Assembly: GCF_000732195.1 (NCBI RefSeq)
Contig: NZ_JNNU01000023.1
Location: 1-64,000 of the forward strand
Direction: 5' to 3'
DNA: 64,000 nucleotides
Source of the DNA: Neorhizobium vignae
GTDB taxonomy: Bacteria > Pseudomonadota > Alphaproteobacteria > Rhizobiales > Rhizobiaceae
A program made the position numbers and the translations under genes. The notes under the pieces were generated by a model. It was given only the letters and a program-made list of their open reading frames with translations, made no database searches and had not been told where the DNA came from. This document shows, piece after piece, positions 45,681-55,520 of this stretch; the stretch's first letter is position 1, and each line of letters starts with the position of its first letter.

Positions 45681-48600
45681 GTGATGGGCCTCAATACGCT
45701 GAACTGCAGATGACCTCTCACTTTTCTTTCCTGCGCGGGGCCAGTTCCTGCGACGAGCTGTTTGCCACGGCTGCCGCCCTTGGTATCGAGGCTCTGGCTG
45801 TGACAGATCACAACAGCTTGGCCGGTATCGTTCGCGCCCATCAGGCGGCGAAGGATACCGGCATCAAGCTGATCGTCGGCTGCCGTCTTGACCTGCGCGA
45901 CGATGTCTCGGTTCTCGTCTATCCGACCGATCGACCGGCCTATTCCCGGCTCTGCCGCCTGCTGTCAATCGGCAAGGTCCGGGCGGGCAAGGGCAAATGC
46001 GATCTTGGCTGGGATGACCTGGTTGCCTATGGCGAGGGCCTGCTGGTCGTCCTGCTTCCCGATCTCGCCGACGATCTCTGCGCCATCCGGTTGCGCCGCC
46101 TGAAAGCGGACTTTGCGGACCGCGCCTATCTGGCTCTGACGCTGCGACGGCGGCCCAACGACCAACTGCGGCTGCATCAGCTTTCCAATCTCGCCGCCCA
46201 AGCCGGCGTGCCGACGGTCGTCACCAATGATGTGCTCTACCATGACCGCGATCGCCGCATGCTGCAGGACATCGTCACCTGCATCCGCCACAACACGACG
46301 ATCGACAAGCTCGGCCATCGGAAACAGCGCTTCGCAGACCGTTATCTGAAGCCGCCGGAGGAGATGCACCGCCTGTTCAGGCGATATCCGGAAGCCCTGG
46401 CGCGGACCCTGGAGATTACGAGGCGCTGCAAGTTTTCGCTCGATCAGCTCGCCTATCAATATCCCGAAGAAATCATGATGCCCGGCCTGACGGCACAGCA
46501 GGCTCTCGAAAAGCTTGTCTGGGAGGCCGTCCCCAGCCGCTATCCGGAAGAGCTGCCCGACGATGTGGAAGCCGTCCTCAAGCACGAACTCGCCCTGATC
46601 GCCAAGCTCGACTATGCGCCATACTTCCTGACCGTGAACTCGATTGTCCGGTTTGCCCGCTCCAAGGATATCCTGTGCCAGGGCAGGGGCTCGGCTGCCA
46701 ATTCAGCAGTGTGTTATGTGCTTGGCATCACCTCGATCGATCCGTCCCGCAACGACCTGCTGTTCGAGCGCTTCGTGTCGGAGGAACGACGGGAACCGCC
46801 GGACATCGACGTGGATTTCGAGCACGAGCGCCGGGAGCAGGTAATCCAATGGGTCTATGAGACCTACGGCCGGCAACGGGCCGCGCTTTGCTCGGTCGTC
46901 ACCTGCTATCGCGCCAAGGGTGCACTCCGCGACGTCGGCAAGGCCTTGGGCCTGCCGGAAGACCTGACCAAGATGCTCTCGTCGAACGTCTGGGGCTTCA
47001 GCGAGGAGATCGGCGAAAAGGATGCCAAGCAGCTCAATCTCAACGCCACCGACCGCCGCCTGAAGCTCGCGCTGGACCTTTCCCGGCAGCTCATCGGCAC
47101 GCCCCGGCACCATTCCCAGCATCCGGGCGGCTTCGTACTGACCCAGGACCGGCTCGACGAACTGGTTCCCATCGAACCGGCCGCTATGGCGGGCCGGCAG
47201 ATCATCGAATGGGACAAGGACGATATCGATATTCTGAAATTCATGAAGATGGATGTGTTGGCGCTGGGCATGCTTTCCTGCATGAAACGCGGGTTCGACC
47301 TGCTTGAAGAGCACAAGGGCATCAGGATGGATCTCGCAACCATCCCGGCCGAGGATCCACGCACCTACGCAATGATCCGGCGCGCCGACACGCTCGGCAC
47401 CTTCCAGATTGAAAGCCGGGCGCAGATGTCTATGCTGCCGCGCCTGAAGCCGGAGACCTTTTACGACCTTGTCATCGAGGTCGCCATCGTGCGCCCCGGT
47501 CCGATCCAGGGCGATATGGTGCATCCCTACCTGCGACGCCGCGAAGGCAAGGAAAAGGTCGAATATCCGAGGCCGGAACTGCAGAATGTGCTCGGCAAGA
47601 CGCTTGGCGTGCCGCTCTTCCAGGAACAGGCCATGCGGGTGGCGATCGAATGCGCCGGTTTTACCGCCGGTGAGGCCGACCAGCTTCGCCGCGCCATGGC
47701 AACGTTCAAACATACCGGCGGGGTCTCGAAGTTCGGAACCAAGCTCATCGAGGGCATGGTTGCCAGGGGCTATGAGCGCGAGTTCGCGCTCAAGACCTTC
47801 TCGCAGCTGGAGGGTTTCGGCTCCTACGGTTTCCCGGAAAGCCATGCGGCGAGTTTCGCCCTGATCGCCTATGCCTCCTCCTGGCTCAAATGCTGGCATC
47901 CGGAGGTTTTCTGCACCGCTCTCCTGAACGCCCAGCCGATGGGCTTCTATGCCCCGGCGCAGATCGTCCGCGACGCCCGGCAGCATGGCGTCGAGGTTCG
48001 GCCGGTCTGCGTCAATGCCTCGCGCTGGGACTGCACGCTCGAAGAGACGGGGGAGGGGAGGCTTGCCGTCCGGCTCGGCATGCGGATGGCGAAAGGCCTG
48101 GCCAACAAGGACGGCGCCGCCATCGTCGCTTCCCGAGAGGACGAGCCGTTTCAGTCGGTTGATGACCTCTGGCGACGCGCCGGCGTGCCGTCGGCGTCCC
48201 TGGTCAAGCTGGCGGAGGCCGATGCCTTCCAGCCCGCGCTCAAGCTGGCGCGTCGCGGCGCATTGTGGGCCATCGAAGCGCTACGGGATGAACCCTTGCC
48301 GCTGTTTGTCGCCGCAGCAGCTCGTGAACAGGCGGTAATCCCGGAGGCAATCGAACCTGCCGTCGAACTGAAACCGATGACCCAGGGCCGTGAAGTGGTC
48401 GAGGACTACGGCCATGTTGGTCTGAGCCTGCGCGAACACCCTTTGACTTTCCTGCGGAAAGATCTCGCCAAGCGCCGCATCGTCACATGCGAGGAGGCGA
48501 TGAACGCGCGGGACGGCAAATGGCTCGAAGCCGCCGGTCTCGTATTGGTCCGCCAGCGGCCCGGCTCGGCCAAAGGCGTCATGTTCATCACCATCGAGGA

Positions 48601-48934
48601 TGAGACCGGCATCGCCAACCTTGTGGTCTGGGTCAAGACCTTCGAAAAGTACCGCCGTGTCGTTCTCGGCGCCGGCATGGTCGGCGTCTATGGCAAGATC
48701 CAGCGCGAGGGGCAGGTGGTCCATCTGGTCGCTCATCGCCTCACGGACCTGGCGGTCGAGCTTGCCAGCGTGGGCGATCGCGACGGGGCCTTCCCGTTAC
48801 CTCATGGCCGTGGCGATGAATTCCATCACGGCAGCCCGGCGCCGGATCGGCGCGGCATGCCGAAGATCCGGGACATCGTCGATCCCTATGGTCATATTGA
48901 GCAGATCAGGGTGAAGACGCGGGACTTTCGATGA
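45677..48934 (+). CDS. dnaE2: Error-prone DNA polymerase DnaE2
   Basis: This 1085-residue C-family polymerase has an N-terminal PHP domain (SHFSFLRGASSCDELFATAA, then VTDHNSLAGIVRAHQAAKDT). The polymerase core has LCQGRGSAANSAVCYVLGIT with PPDIDVDFEHERREQVIQW carrying the catalytic aspartates. The C-terminal OB-fold segment is RPGSAKGVMFITIEDETGIA. It extends past DNA lesions and is the catalytic member of the SOS mutasome. The ATG overlaps the imuB stop (ATGA). A longer open frame upstream is imuB out of frame. About 160 bases without features follow. Confidence 0.93.
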   Translation: MSDGPQYAELQMTSHFSFLRGASSCDELFATAAALGIEALAVTDHNSLAGIVRAHQAAKDTGIKLIVGCRLDLRDDVSVLVYPTDRPAYSRLCRLLSIGKVRAGKGKCDLGWDDLVAYGEGLLVVLLPDLADDLCAIRLRRLKADFADRAYLALTLRRRPNDQLRLHQLSNLAAQAGVPTVVTNDVLYHDRDRRMLQDIVTCIRHNTTIDKLGHRKQRFADRYLKPPEEMHRLFRRYPEALARTLEITRRCKFSLDQLAYQYPEEIMMPGLTAQQALEKLVWEAVPSRYPEELPDDVEAVLKHELALIAKLDYAPYFLTVNSIVRFARSKDILCQGRGSAANSAVCYVLGITSIDPSRNDLLFERFVSEERREPPDIDVDFEHERREQVIQWVYETYGRQRAALCSVVTCYRAKGALRDVGKALGLPEDLTKMLSSNVWGFSEEIGEKDAKQLNLNATDRRLKLALDLSRQLIGTPRHHSQHPGGFVLTQDRLDELVPIEPAAMAGRQIIEWDKDDIDILKFMKMDVLALGMLSCMKRGFDLLEEHKGIRMDLATIPAEDPRTYAMIRRADTLGTFQIESRAQMSMLPRLKPETFYDLVIEVAIVRPGPIQGDMVHPYLRRREGKEKVEYPRPELQNVLGKTLGVPLFQEQAMRVAIECAGFTAGEADQLRRAMATFKHTGGVSKFGTKLIEGMVARGYEREFALKTFSQLEGFGSYGFPESHAASFALIAYASSWLKCWHPEVFCTALLNAQPMGFYAPAQIVRDARQHGVEVRPVCVNASRWDCTLEETGEGRLAVRLGMRMAKGLANKDGAAIVASREDEPFQSVDDLWRRAGVPSASLVKLAEADAFQPALKLARRGALWAIEALRDEPLPLFVAAAAREQAVIPEAIEPAVELKPMTQGREVVEDYGHVGLSLREHPLTFLRKDLAKRRIVTCEEAMNARDGKWLEAAGLVLVRQRPGSAKGVMFITIEDETGIANLVVWVKTFEKYRRVVLGAGMVGVYGKIQREGQVVHLVAHRLTDLAVELASVGDRDGAFPLPHGRGDEFHHGSPAPDRRGMPKIRDIVDPYGHIEQIRVKTRDFR

Positions 48935-49097
48935 GGGATGATGTTCGTAATCCGTCATCGAGACCGATCTGTGGAACGACTGCTATGCGCCCGCATTTCG
49001 GTCGTTCCCGCCAATAGCCCTGGCTCCAACAAGCAGACGTTGCTTGGCTGAATCGAGTTGTATCCTGAGCGGAATTCGAAATTGGAGAACCTGTATT

Positions 49098-49928
49098 TCA
49101 GATCGTTGCAGCGTCCCAGTCTGGAGCAAAAGGTGGGTCAACGTAGCGTAGGTTCTTCGGCAGAGCCGCGATCGCCGCGCGGTCCTCCTCGTCGAGGTAA
49201 ATGTTGAGCGCATCGAGATTGGCTCGCTGGCTGGAGGGGCGAGCGGCTTTGGGAATGGCGATGACGTTTTCCTGATCCAGAAGCCAGGCTATGGCGATCT
49301 GGGCGGCGGTGGCGCTGTACTTCTCACCGATCCTGGCGAGAACGGAATCCTTTGCGGCCCGGCCTTGCGCAAGCGGCGCATAGGCGGTCATCGCAATACC
49401 CTTGCGGCGAAGGTAATCCAGCATCGGCGTCTGCGACAGGAACGGATGGTATTCCACTTGATGAACGGCGATGGGGGCGCCGATTTCCTCGACCGCGTGC
49501 CGGATCATGGGCAGGTTGAAGTTGCAGAGGCCGATGGCGCGCGCCAACCCTTCCTCCTTCAGTTTTGTGATTGCGTCCAGCGTCGCAGCCACGTTCATGT
49601 CCGCCGATGGCCAATGCACGAGAAAGAGATCGATATGGTCGAGGCGAAGCTTGTCGAGGCTCGTGTCGAAGGACCGGCGCAGGGCATCGGGGGAGAGCTT
49701 GTCGTGCCAGACCTTGGTGGTGACGAAGAGGTCAGCGCGGTTTATGCCGGAGGCCGCGAGCGCCGCGCCGATGGCGGCCTCATTGTCGTACATGGCGGCG
49801 GTATCGATGTGGCGGAAGCCGAGGGCAAGCCCGCTTTCGACCATCGGTCGGGCGGAATCGCCCGGCATCCGGAAAGTCCCCAGTCCTAACCGGGGGATAG
49901 CGACACCGTGAGTCTCAATCGTTTCCAT
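49098..49928 (-). CDS. Aldo/keto reductase (AKR5-like)
   Basis: This 276-residue reductase has the tetrad in place: Asp and Tyr in HIDTAAMYDNEAAIG, Lys in FVTTKVWHDKL and His in LFLVHWPSADMN. The C-terminal cofactor motif is VIAIPKAARPSSQRANLDAL. It resembles 2,5-diketo-D-gluconate reductases and other small NADPH-dependent AKR5 enzymes; natural substrate unknown. ATG 49928 follows AAAGGAACGATC. It is last in a minus-strand group with the NmrA-like and beta-lactamase-like genes, probably controlled by the LysR at 52381. Confidence 0.9.
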   Translation of the reverse strand: METIETHGVAIPRLGLGTFRMPGDSARPMVESGLALGFRHIDTAAMYDNEAAIGAALAASGINRADLFVTTKVWHDKLSPDALRRSFDTSLDKLRLDHIDLFLVHWPSADMNVAATLDAITKLKEEGLARAIGLCNFNLPMIRHAVEEIGAPIAVHQVEYHPFLSQTPMLDYLRRKGIAMTAYAPLAQGRAAKDSVLARIGEKYSATAAQIAIAWLLDQENVIAIPKAARPSSQRANLDALNIYLDEEDRAAIAALPKNLRYVDPPFAPDWDAATI

Positions 49929-50087
49929 GATCGTTCCTTTCGAGTTGCGAGGGACGCGGCGGCAGAGGCAGAAGCCGTCCACCGCCCGTCCTCCCGGCGG
50001 GCTCAGGCGGTCTCGCTCGCCGCCGCCTGCCGGACCAGCGCTTCGATCACCTGCGCAAGTGAGGTCGTGCCCCTGACACGGTTTCCG

Positions 50088-50882
50088 CTATTGGCCTTGA
50101 AGTCGATCCAGCCTTCTGAAACCGTCGAGCATACGCATGCGCGGCTGCGGGTGACGCGTACCCTGGGCACGGAACAGGTCCTCCCAGCTTGCCCGCGGAA
50201 CGATCTCCACCCGAACCGGATGCCCGAGCACCGACGCGAAGGCATTGGCGAGATCGTTGGGTGAGACCCGAGCCGGGCCTTCCAGTTCCACCACCCGCTT
50301 GCCGATCCATCGCTCGCGGATCAGATCTGCGGCAAGCCGGCCGATATCCTGCGTCGCGACCATGGCGAAGGTCTTGTCGGCAGGCTGGAGGAAGCTGTGC
50401 AGCACGCCTTCGTCGCGGGCCGAGGCGATGTCCCAGGCCGCATTTTCCATGAACCAGCCGGGCCGCAGGAAGGTGACGGGAAGATCGAGCTCGCCGAGGG
50501 CTTCTTCCAGCATCGTCCGTTGGCTCAACAGATTGTCCACGTCCGCATCGGCGCCGATGGTGGAGAGGCAGACGACCCTTTCGGGACGGGCGGCAAGGAG
50601 AGCGGTCGTCAGCACCTCATTCAGCTTCGCTGCTTCCGGATAGCCGGGCGCCGGATCAAATTCCGACGGCGGCAGGATGAAGACGCCCTTGGCGCCCTTG
50701 AACGCGGCGGCAAGCCGCGTTGCGTCGCCCATGTCGGCAAAGGCGATCTCGCAACCCCGCTTGCGCCAGATTTCCGCCTTGGCGGGATCGCGCAGCACCG
50801 CACGGACCGGTTCTCCGGCTTCGATCAGGGTTTTCGCCAGCGCGCCGCCGACCTTGCCGGTAATTCCTGTAATCGCATACAT
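50088..50882 (-). CDS. NmrA-like NAD(P)-binding protein, C-terminus frameshifted
   Basis: The open frame gives 264 residues starting MYAITGITGKVGGALAKTLI (TGxxGxxG motif). The segments RVVCLSTIGADADVDNLLSQ, VTFLRPGWFMENAAWDIAS and QDIGRLAADLIRERW are typical of NmrA/quinone-reductase-like atypical SDRs. The last 8 residues after MRMLDGF are foreign. The family ending EGWIDFKANSGNRVRGTTSL continues in another frame to a stop at 50003. A 2-base deletion near 50117 explains this, so the protein has lost about 35 C-terminal residues and may be impaired. Confidence 0.8.
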   Translation of the reverse strand: MYAITGITGKVGGALAKTLIEAGEPVRAVLRDPAKAEIWRKRGCEIAFADMGDATRLAAAFKGAKGVFILPPSEFDPAPGYPEAAKLNEVLTTALLAARPERVVCLSTIGADADVDNLLSQRTMLEEALGELDLPVTFLRPGWFMENAAWDIASARDEGVLHSFLQPADKTFAMVATQDIGRLAADLIRERWIGKRVVELEGPARVSPNDLANAFASVLGHPVRVEIVPRASWEDLFRAQGTRHPQPRMRMLDGFRRLDRLQGQ

Positions 50883-50915
50883 GATATGTCTCCTGGTGTT
50901 GAGGTCGGGAATCGA

Positions 50916-52199
50916 TCAGGCGAGGCCGTCGTAGAGACGGCGCTCGAATGTGCCGTAGAGCTTCACGACCTTTTCGTCGTAGAAGGGCAGAAGCTGGGTG
51001 AAGATGGCACCGATCACCTTCCTGACCGGGTCGAGCCAGAAATAGCAGTTGAGCAGGCCAGCCCATGAAATGCTGCCCGCCGACCGACCGTTCGGACCGG
51101 GCAGCGTGTTGATGTCGAACGAATATCCCCACTTGTGGGGCTCGCCGGGAAACTGGTCGAAGCTGCGCGAATAACCGGACTGGGCCGTCGTCATGGCGTG
51201 CACGTCGAGATCGCCGATCTGGTTTCGCATCATCGACGCGACCGTTTCCGGCTTCAGCACGCGCCCGCCCTTGTGGGAGCCGCCGTTCAGCAGCATCTGC
51301 AGGAAGGCCATGTAGTCGCGTGGCGTGCTGAAGGCGCCGCCGCCACCCATGAAGAATTCGGGCCGTTGTGGCATTTCGAAGGGTGCGGGTGTCAGTCCGC
51401 CGTCCGCGCTCCTGTTGTGGAAGGTGGCGACCCTGGCCTTCTGCTTGCTGCCGATCAGGAAGCCTGAATCGGTCATGCCGAGCGGGGCGAAGATGTTCTC
51501 GCGGAAATAGACCTCCAGCGACTGGTCGCTGACCGCTTCCACCAGCTTTCCGACCCAGTCCATGCTGATGCCGTATTGCCAGCGATCGCCGGGATCGAAT
51601 TCGAGCGGTGCCAGGAAAGCACCGTTTTTGCAGGTAGCTATGTCCGGCATTCCTGTGATCTGCTCGTAGCGCGTCAGCGCATCGCTCCAGATCGAATAGG
51701 TATAGCCGGAGGTGTGGGTGAGCAGGTGACGCACCTTGATGGCACGCTTGGCCGGCCGCAGGCGTGGCTGGCCGTCGCCGTCGAAACCCTCCAACACCAT
51801 CGGATTGGCGAGTTCCGGCAGATATTTCGCCGCATCGTCCTCGGGATCGATCCTGCCCTGCTCGATGAGTTGCATGCAGGCCGTGGCGGTGAAGGCCTTC
51901 GTCATGGACAACAGCCAGAACAACGTATCGGCGCGCATCGTCGCTCCGGTAACTGTATTGGCCTTTCCGAAGGTCCCTTCGTAGATCACGCCGTCCGGTC
52001 CTGCGGCTGTGGCGACGACTCCTGCCACGGTCCCGTCGCGAACGGCCTGCTCCATCGCCATATCGATCGGTTTGAAATTTCCGGACCGCGCTTGCGGTTT
52101 GGCTGCCAGCGCATGAACCGGCGTATTCGCAGCGGCTGTACCGGCTGCCAGCAAGAGGCCGCCGCGCGCCAACAGGCTTCTGCGTGAGATCGCATTCAT
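50916..52199 (-). CDS. Exported class C beta-lactamase-like serine hydrolase
   Basis: This 427-residue protein has a Tat-type leader (ISRRSLLARGGLLLAAGTAA, ending near HALAAKP). The hydrolase domain has the catalytic SMTK (in FWLLSMTKAFTATACMQLIE), VRHLLTHTSGYTYSIWSDAL, the tyrosine region WQYGISMDWVGKLVEAV and the late SWAGLLNCYFWLDP. This group mostly holds esterases or D-aminopeptidases rather than drug-hydrolysing lactamases. ATG 52199 is used since it opens the leader. It is the first gene of the group ending with the AKR at 49098 and divergent from the LysR at 52381. Confidence 0.87.
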   Translation of the reverse strand: MNAISRRSLLARGGLLLAAGTAAANTPVHALAAKPQARSGNFKPIDMAMEQAVRDGTVAGVVATAAGPDGVIYEGTFGKANTVTGATMRADTLFWLLSMTKAFTATACMQLIEQGRIDPEDDAAKYLPELANPMVLEGFDGDGQPRLRPAKRAIKVRHLLTHTSGYTYSIWSDALTRYEQITGMPDIATCKNGAFLAPLEFDPGDRWQYGISMDWVGKLVEAVSDQSLEVYFRENIFAPLGMTDSGFLIGSKQKARVATFHNRSADGGLTPAPFEMPQRPEFFMGGGGAFSTPRDYMAFLQMLLNGGSHKGGRVLKPETVASMMRNQIGDLDVHAMTTAQSGYSRSFDQFPGEPHKWGYSFDINTLPGPNGRSAGSISWAGLLNCYFWLDPVRKVIGAIFTQLLPFYDEKVVKLYGTFERRLYDGLA

Positions 52200-52317
52200 G
52201 GATGAATTCCTTCTCTGCGAGGCCGGAGATTTGCGCGGTCCCGACATGCCGCCGGGCGCTGAGGAAGTATCTACGGGACGCAGAAAGATGATTCACGCGC
52301 ATTAAAATCAAAGATAA

Positions 52318-52334
52318 GATGACTTCAAATCATC
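52318..52334. promoter_or_regulatory. Possible LysR site between divergent genes
   Basis: GATGA (52318-52322) and TCATC (52330-52334) form a perfect 5-bp dyad with 7 bases between. It lies in the 180-base gap between the serine hydrolase and LysR starts. Short dyads arise by chance, so support is mainly positional. Confidence 0.3.
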
Positions 52335-52380
52335 ATGACGAGACGGTCGGCCAAGACCGACCTTGCGACGGAGAGAGGGC

Positions 52381-53280
52381 ATGAGTTTCGACACGCGGCT
52401 GCTGACCGGGGTCGGCGTTTTCGGGGCGGTGATGGAAGCGGGCAATTTCGTGCGGGCCGCGGATGTTCTCGGCCTCACGCCATCGGGGGTCAGTCGTGCG
52501 GTAGCGCGGCTCGAACAACGCGTCGGCGTCAGATTGTTCGACCGCAATCCGCGTGAGGTTACGCTGACGGAAGAGGGCGCCCGTTTCCACGCAAGAATAA
52601 TGCCGTTGCTGGCCGGGCTGGAGGAGGCGGCCTCCGAAGCCGCCGGTTCGGCGGCATTCGTCGGCGGGCGGCTCAGGGTTTCGATCGATCCCTGGTTCGC
52701 GCGCATGGTGTTGGCGCCAAGGATCGGTGAATTTCTGGCGCGCTATCCCGCTCTGACACTCGATCTGACCACCAGCAACTATCGCGAAGAAATGATGAGC
52801 GGCGCGGATGTCGCCGTGCGGTTTGGTCCGCCGGACGAATCGTCGCTGATCACGCGCAAGCTGCTGGACGTACCGGTGCTGACCTGCGCCGCCCCAGGCT
52901 ATCTCGACCGTCACGGAGTTCCAGCCACGCCCCACGACCTGATGCACCACGATTGCATCCTCTTTCGCGACCCGCAGACCGGGCGACCGTTCACCTGGGA
53001 ATTCCAGGGCGATAACGGTGCCATCGAGATCAAGGTAGCAGGGCGGTTGGTCATGGACGATCCCTCCGCTGCCGTTGCGGCCTGTCTCGCGGGGCAAGGC
53101 ATATTCCAGAGCGTTGCCATCGGTCTCGACGAGTGGCTTGAGAGCGGGGCGCTCACGACGATCCTGACGGAATGGTCCGGCGAGCGGTTTCCGCTTTACG
53201 CCTATCATCCGTCACGCCACATGCCGCCTGCAAAGGTACGGGCTTTTCTGGATTTTGTTCAACGGATCGCGGCGGCGTAG
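52381..53280 (+). CDS. LysR family transcriptional regulator
   Basis: This 299-residue LysR protein has the helix-turn-helix GAVMEAGNFVRAADVLGLTP with SRAVARLEQRVGVRLFDRNP and REVTLTEEGARFHARIMPLL. The effector domain has LRVSIDPWFARMVLAPRIGE and FPLYAYHPSRHMPPAKVRAF. ATG 52381 follows GGAGAGAGGGC. It is divergent from the serine hydrolase gene and is the natural regulator of the three-gene group 49098-52199. Confidence 0.9.
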   Translation: MSFDTRLLTGVGVFGAVMEAGNFVRAADVLGLTPSGVSRAVARLEQRVGVRLFDRNPREVTLTEEGARFHARIMPLLAGLEEAASEAAGSAAFVGGRLRVSIDPWFARMVLAPRIGEFLARYPALTLDLTTSNYREEMMSGADVAVRFGPPDESSLITRKLLDVPVLTCAAPGYLDRHGVPATPHDLMHHDCILFRDPQTGRPFTWEFQGDNGAIEIKVAGRLVMDDPSAAVAACLAGQGIFQSVAIGLDEWLESGALTTILTEWSGERFPLYAYHPSRHMPPAKVRAFLDFVQRIAAA

Positions 53281-53368
53281 TGCGAGGGCATTGCCGATGG
53301 GAAAGCAGGTCAATCCCCGAGCTCACGCGTTTTCCCATCGGCCAATATTGGCCTAAGGAGAACTAGAA

Positions 53369-53545
53369 ATGAGTATTGTTGAAGACGGTCCTGCTTCATC
53401 GAGCCGTCCGGCATGGAACGCCGGCCCGAAAAGTCGGCGTCAACCGGTGATATCAAGTGGTCCCTGCATAAATGAGTGGTGGATCGAAACGTCGTGTACC
53501 CCATCGCCTTTTTCAGAAGCTCAGGGTTACACGATATTCACATGA
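53369..53545 (+). pseudogene. Possible tyrosine recombinase fragment
   Basis: An ATG after AAGGAGAAC opens a 58-codon frame starting MSIVEDGPASSSRPAWNAGP. SRPAWNAG followed in the next frame by KVGVN is reminiscent of the beginning of a family of plasmid-borne tyrosine recombinases (integrases) in rhizobia. The sequence then loses family resemblance. It is at best an N-terminal fragment. The rest of the 53281-53587 gap holds nothing recognisable. Confidence 0.35.
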
Positions 53546-53587
53546 CGACGTTATCAGAAGCGTCGGTGGCGTCGTCGAAGCACGCGA

Positions 53588-54358
53588 TTACTTGGCCCCC
53601 GTTGCAGCCTCAATGACGGCCGCAACCTCTGCGGCATGGGACGCCAGCGAAGCGTGGCTGCCGTCAACCGTCGTCACCTTGGCCTTGATCCGCTCGGCAA
53701 AGAAAGCCTGGGCATGGGGGTCGAGAACCAGATCCTTCGAGCTCAACACGTACCAGCTCGGCTTGTCGTGCCAGGCGGCGACTTCGGCCGCAGCGTCGAA
53801 GGCCGTGTGGTTGATCGGCATCTGGTGTGCCGCCAGGTGCGCGCCGATTTCCTTGGGCAGATCGCCGGCGACGGCGCTTGGGAAGACGGCGGGGTCGATG
53901 GTGAGATATCCCTTGGCGTCGGGCCGGATCGCCTTGACGCCGGGTGTGGCCGGGCCACTCGCTGCCAGCGCAGAAATCGTCTCGCCCTTGTCCGGCGCGA
54001 AGGCCGAAACATAAACCAGCGACGCCACTTTCGAATTGTTGCCGGCTTCCCCGATGACCACGCCACCCCAGGAGTGACCGACCAGCACGGCCGGACCATC
54101 CTGCGCATCGAGGACAGCGTTGGTTGCGGCCACATCGTCGGCAAGCGAGGTCAGCGGGTTCTTGACGGCCGTGACCTTGTAGCCCTTGGCGGCGAGGATG
54201 GCGGCAACGCCGCTCCAGCTGGTCTCATCGACGAAGGCGCCATGCACCAGCACGATGTTCTTGATGGTCTGTGCGGGCAGAGCGGTCTGGGCGAAGGCCG
54301 GGGCGGCGCCCAGGATGGTGGTGGAAAGCATGAGGGCGGACATAAGAAGGGTTTTCAT
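53588..54358 (-). CDS. Exported alpha/beta hydrolase
   Basis: This 256-residue protein has a signal peptide (MKTLLMSALMLSTTILGAAP, cut after AFA). It then has the alpha/beta hydrolase fold: NIVLVHGAFVDETSW, the nucleophile elbow VLVGHSWGGVVIGEAG and the late His in VDGSHASLASHA. It resembles small periplasmic esterases of the YcjY/EstC-like group; substrate unknown. ATG 54358 opens the leader. It is divergent from the AraC gene at 54525, its probable regulator. Confidence 0.87.
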   Translation of the reverse strand: MKTLLMSALMLSTTILGAAPAFAQTALPAQTIKNIVLVHGAFVDETSWSGVAAILAAKGYKVTAVKNPLTSLADDVAATNAVLDAQDGPAVLVGHSWGGVVIGEAGNNSKVASLVYVSAFAPDKGETISALAASGPATPGVKAIRPDAKGYLTIDPAVFPSAVAGDLPKEIGAHLAAHQMPINHTAFDAAAEVAAWHDKPSWYVLSSKDLVLDPHAQAFFAERIKAKVTTVDGSHASLASHAAEVAAVIEAATGAK

Positions 54359-54524
54359 TGGGAGGCTCCACTTGCGGCGCATGGCCGGGTTGATTTCGGG
54401 GTAGACAATCTGCAATGCTTCATGCGGTACTTGTTTGATCCAACGGAACCCGGTGTTCTCTGTAACGCCTTGTTTCGTTTCGTAATTCGTACCTGAATAC
54501 CCCCATAACCTACGGCTCGGCGCA

Positions 54525-55520
54525 ATGGATGACCATGATTGGAACCCCACAAGACATGCCCTATCGTCCGGAATCGGCCCCATGCTGGCGTCTCGGGTCG
54601 ATCTGCTGTCCCAGATGCTCGATTTGGTAAGACTGCGCGGAGAGCTCGTGTTCTCCGCGGAGCTGAACCATCCCTGGGCCCTGCGCTTCGAGCCCGGATC
54701 GGCCTATTTCTTCGTGGTTCTGGATGGCAGCCTGATCGTTCGGGTGGCCGGGGAAGCACCAGTGCGGGCGATTGCCGGTGACCTGGTCATGCTGCCGCGC
54801 GGCGTCGGGCATATCCTGGGTGATGGCAGTGATGCGATTGCGGCGAATGCCGGCGACCTGATGCAAGAGCAATTCACGACCGAGCAGTTGCGACTGCGCC
54901 ATGGGGGCAATGGCGAGCACACCAAGACCATCGGCGGGGTCTTTCATTTCGAGAGCGCATCCGTGCCCTGGGTCGTCTCGGCGCTGCCGGCCGTGATCCA
55001 TATTGAAAAATCGGGCGGCCAGACCGGAGGATGGCTCGAGGGACTGGCGCATTTCATGATGATGGAAGCCCAGACGGTACTTCCGGGCTCCTCCGTCATG
55101 ATCTCCCGCCTGATCGACGTGCTGATCATCCGCGTCATTCGAACTTGGGCGCAGACCAGGAACGCGAGCGATACCGGATGGCTGGGGGCGTTAGCGGATC
55201 CTCGCATCAGCCGCGCGCTCAAGGCCATTCATGACGAACCGTTCCGTAAATGGAGTGTGGCCGATCTCGCGAATGCGGTTGGAATGTCGAGGTCCAGTTT
55301 CGCCGAAAGGTTCTCGGCCCTGGTCAAGGAAGCACCTTTGTCCTACCACAATCGGTGGCGGCTCACGCTTGCGCATGGGTTCATGCGGCAGGCCAATGCG
55401 CGTGTGAGCGATGTGGCGAGAAAGGTCGGTTACGAATCGGAAGCAGCCTTCAGCCGAGCGTTCAAAGCTCAGTTCGGAATTCCTCCGGTGGGTGTGAGGT
55501 TAGCAGAACCTAACCTGTAA
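54525..55520 (+). CDS. AraC family regulator with cupin-like sensor domain
   Basis: This 331-residue regulator has a cupin-like N-terminal domain (HPWALRFEPGSAYFFVVLDG, then AGDLVMLPRGVGHIL). The C-terminal AraC domain has WSVADLANAVGMSRSSFAER and VSDVARKVGYESEAAFSRAF, ending FGIPPVGVR. It has the same layout as the regulator at 13997. ATG 54525 has no clear ribosome binding site; ATG 54582 is an alternative. It is divergent from the exported hydrolase. Confidence 0.87.
   Translation: MDDHDWNPTRHALSSGIGPMLASRVDLLSQMLDLVRLRGELVFSAELNHPWALRFEPGSAYFFVVLDGSLIVRVAGEAPVRAIAGDLVMLPRGVGHILGDGSDAIAANAGDLMQEQFTTEQLRLRHGGNGEHTKTIGGVFHFESASVPWVVSALPAVIHIEKSGGQTGGWLEGLAHFMMMEAQTVLPGSSVMISRLIDVLIIRVIRTWAQTRNASDTGWLGALADPRISRALKAIHDEPFRKWSVADLANAVGMSRSSFAERFSALVKEAPLSYHNRWRLTLAHGFMRQANARVSDVARKVGYESEAAFSRAFKAQFGIPPVGVRLAEPNL

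Noticed and set aside
46703..47986. 427-codon minus-strand open frame
   Set aside because: It lies inside dnaE2, which has all polymerase motifs on the other strand.
50656..52311. 551-codon minus-strand open frame
   Set aside because: It is an out-of-frame shadow of the serine hydrolase and NmrA-like genes on the same strand.
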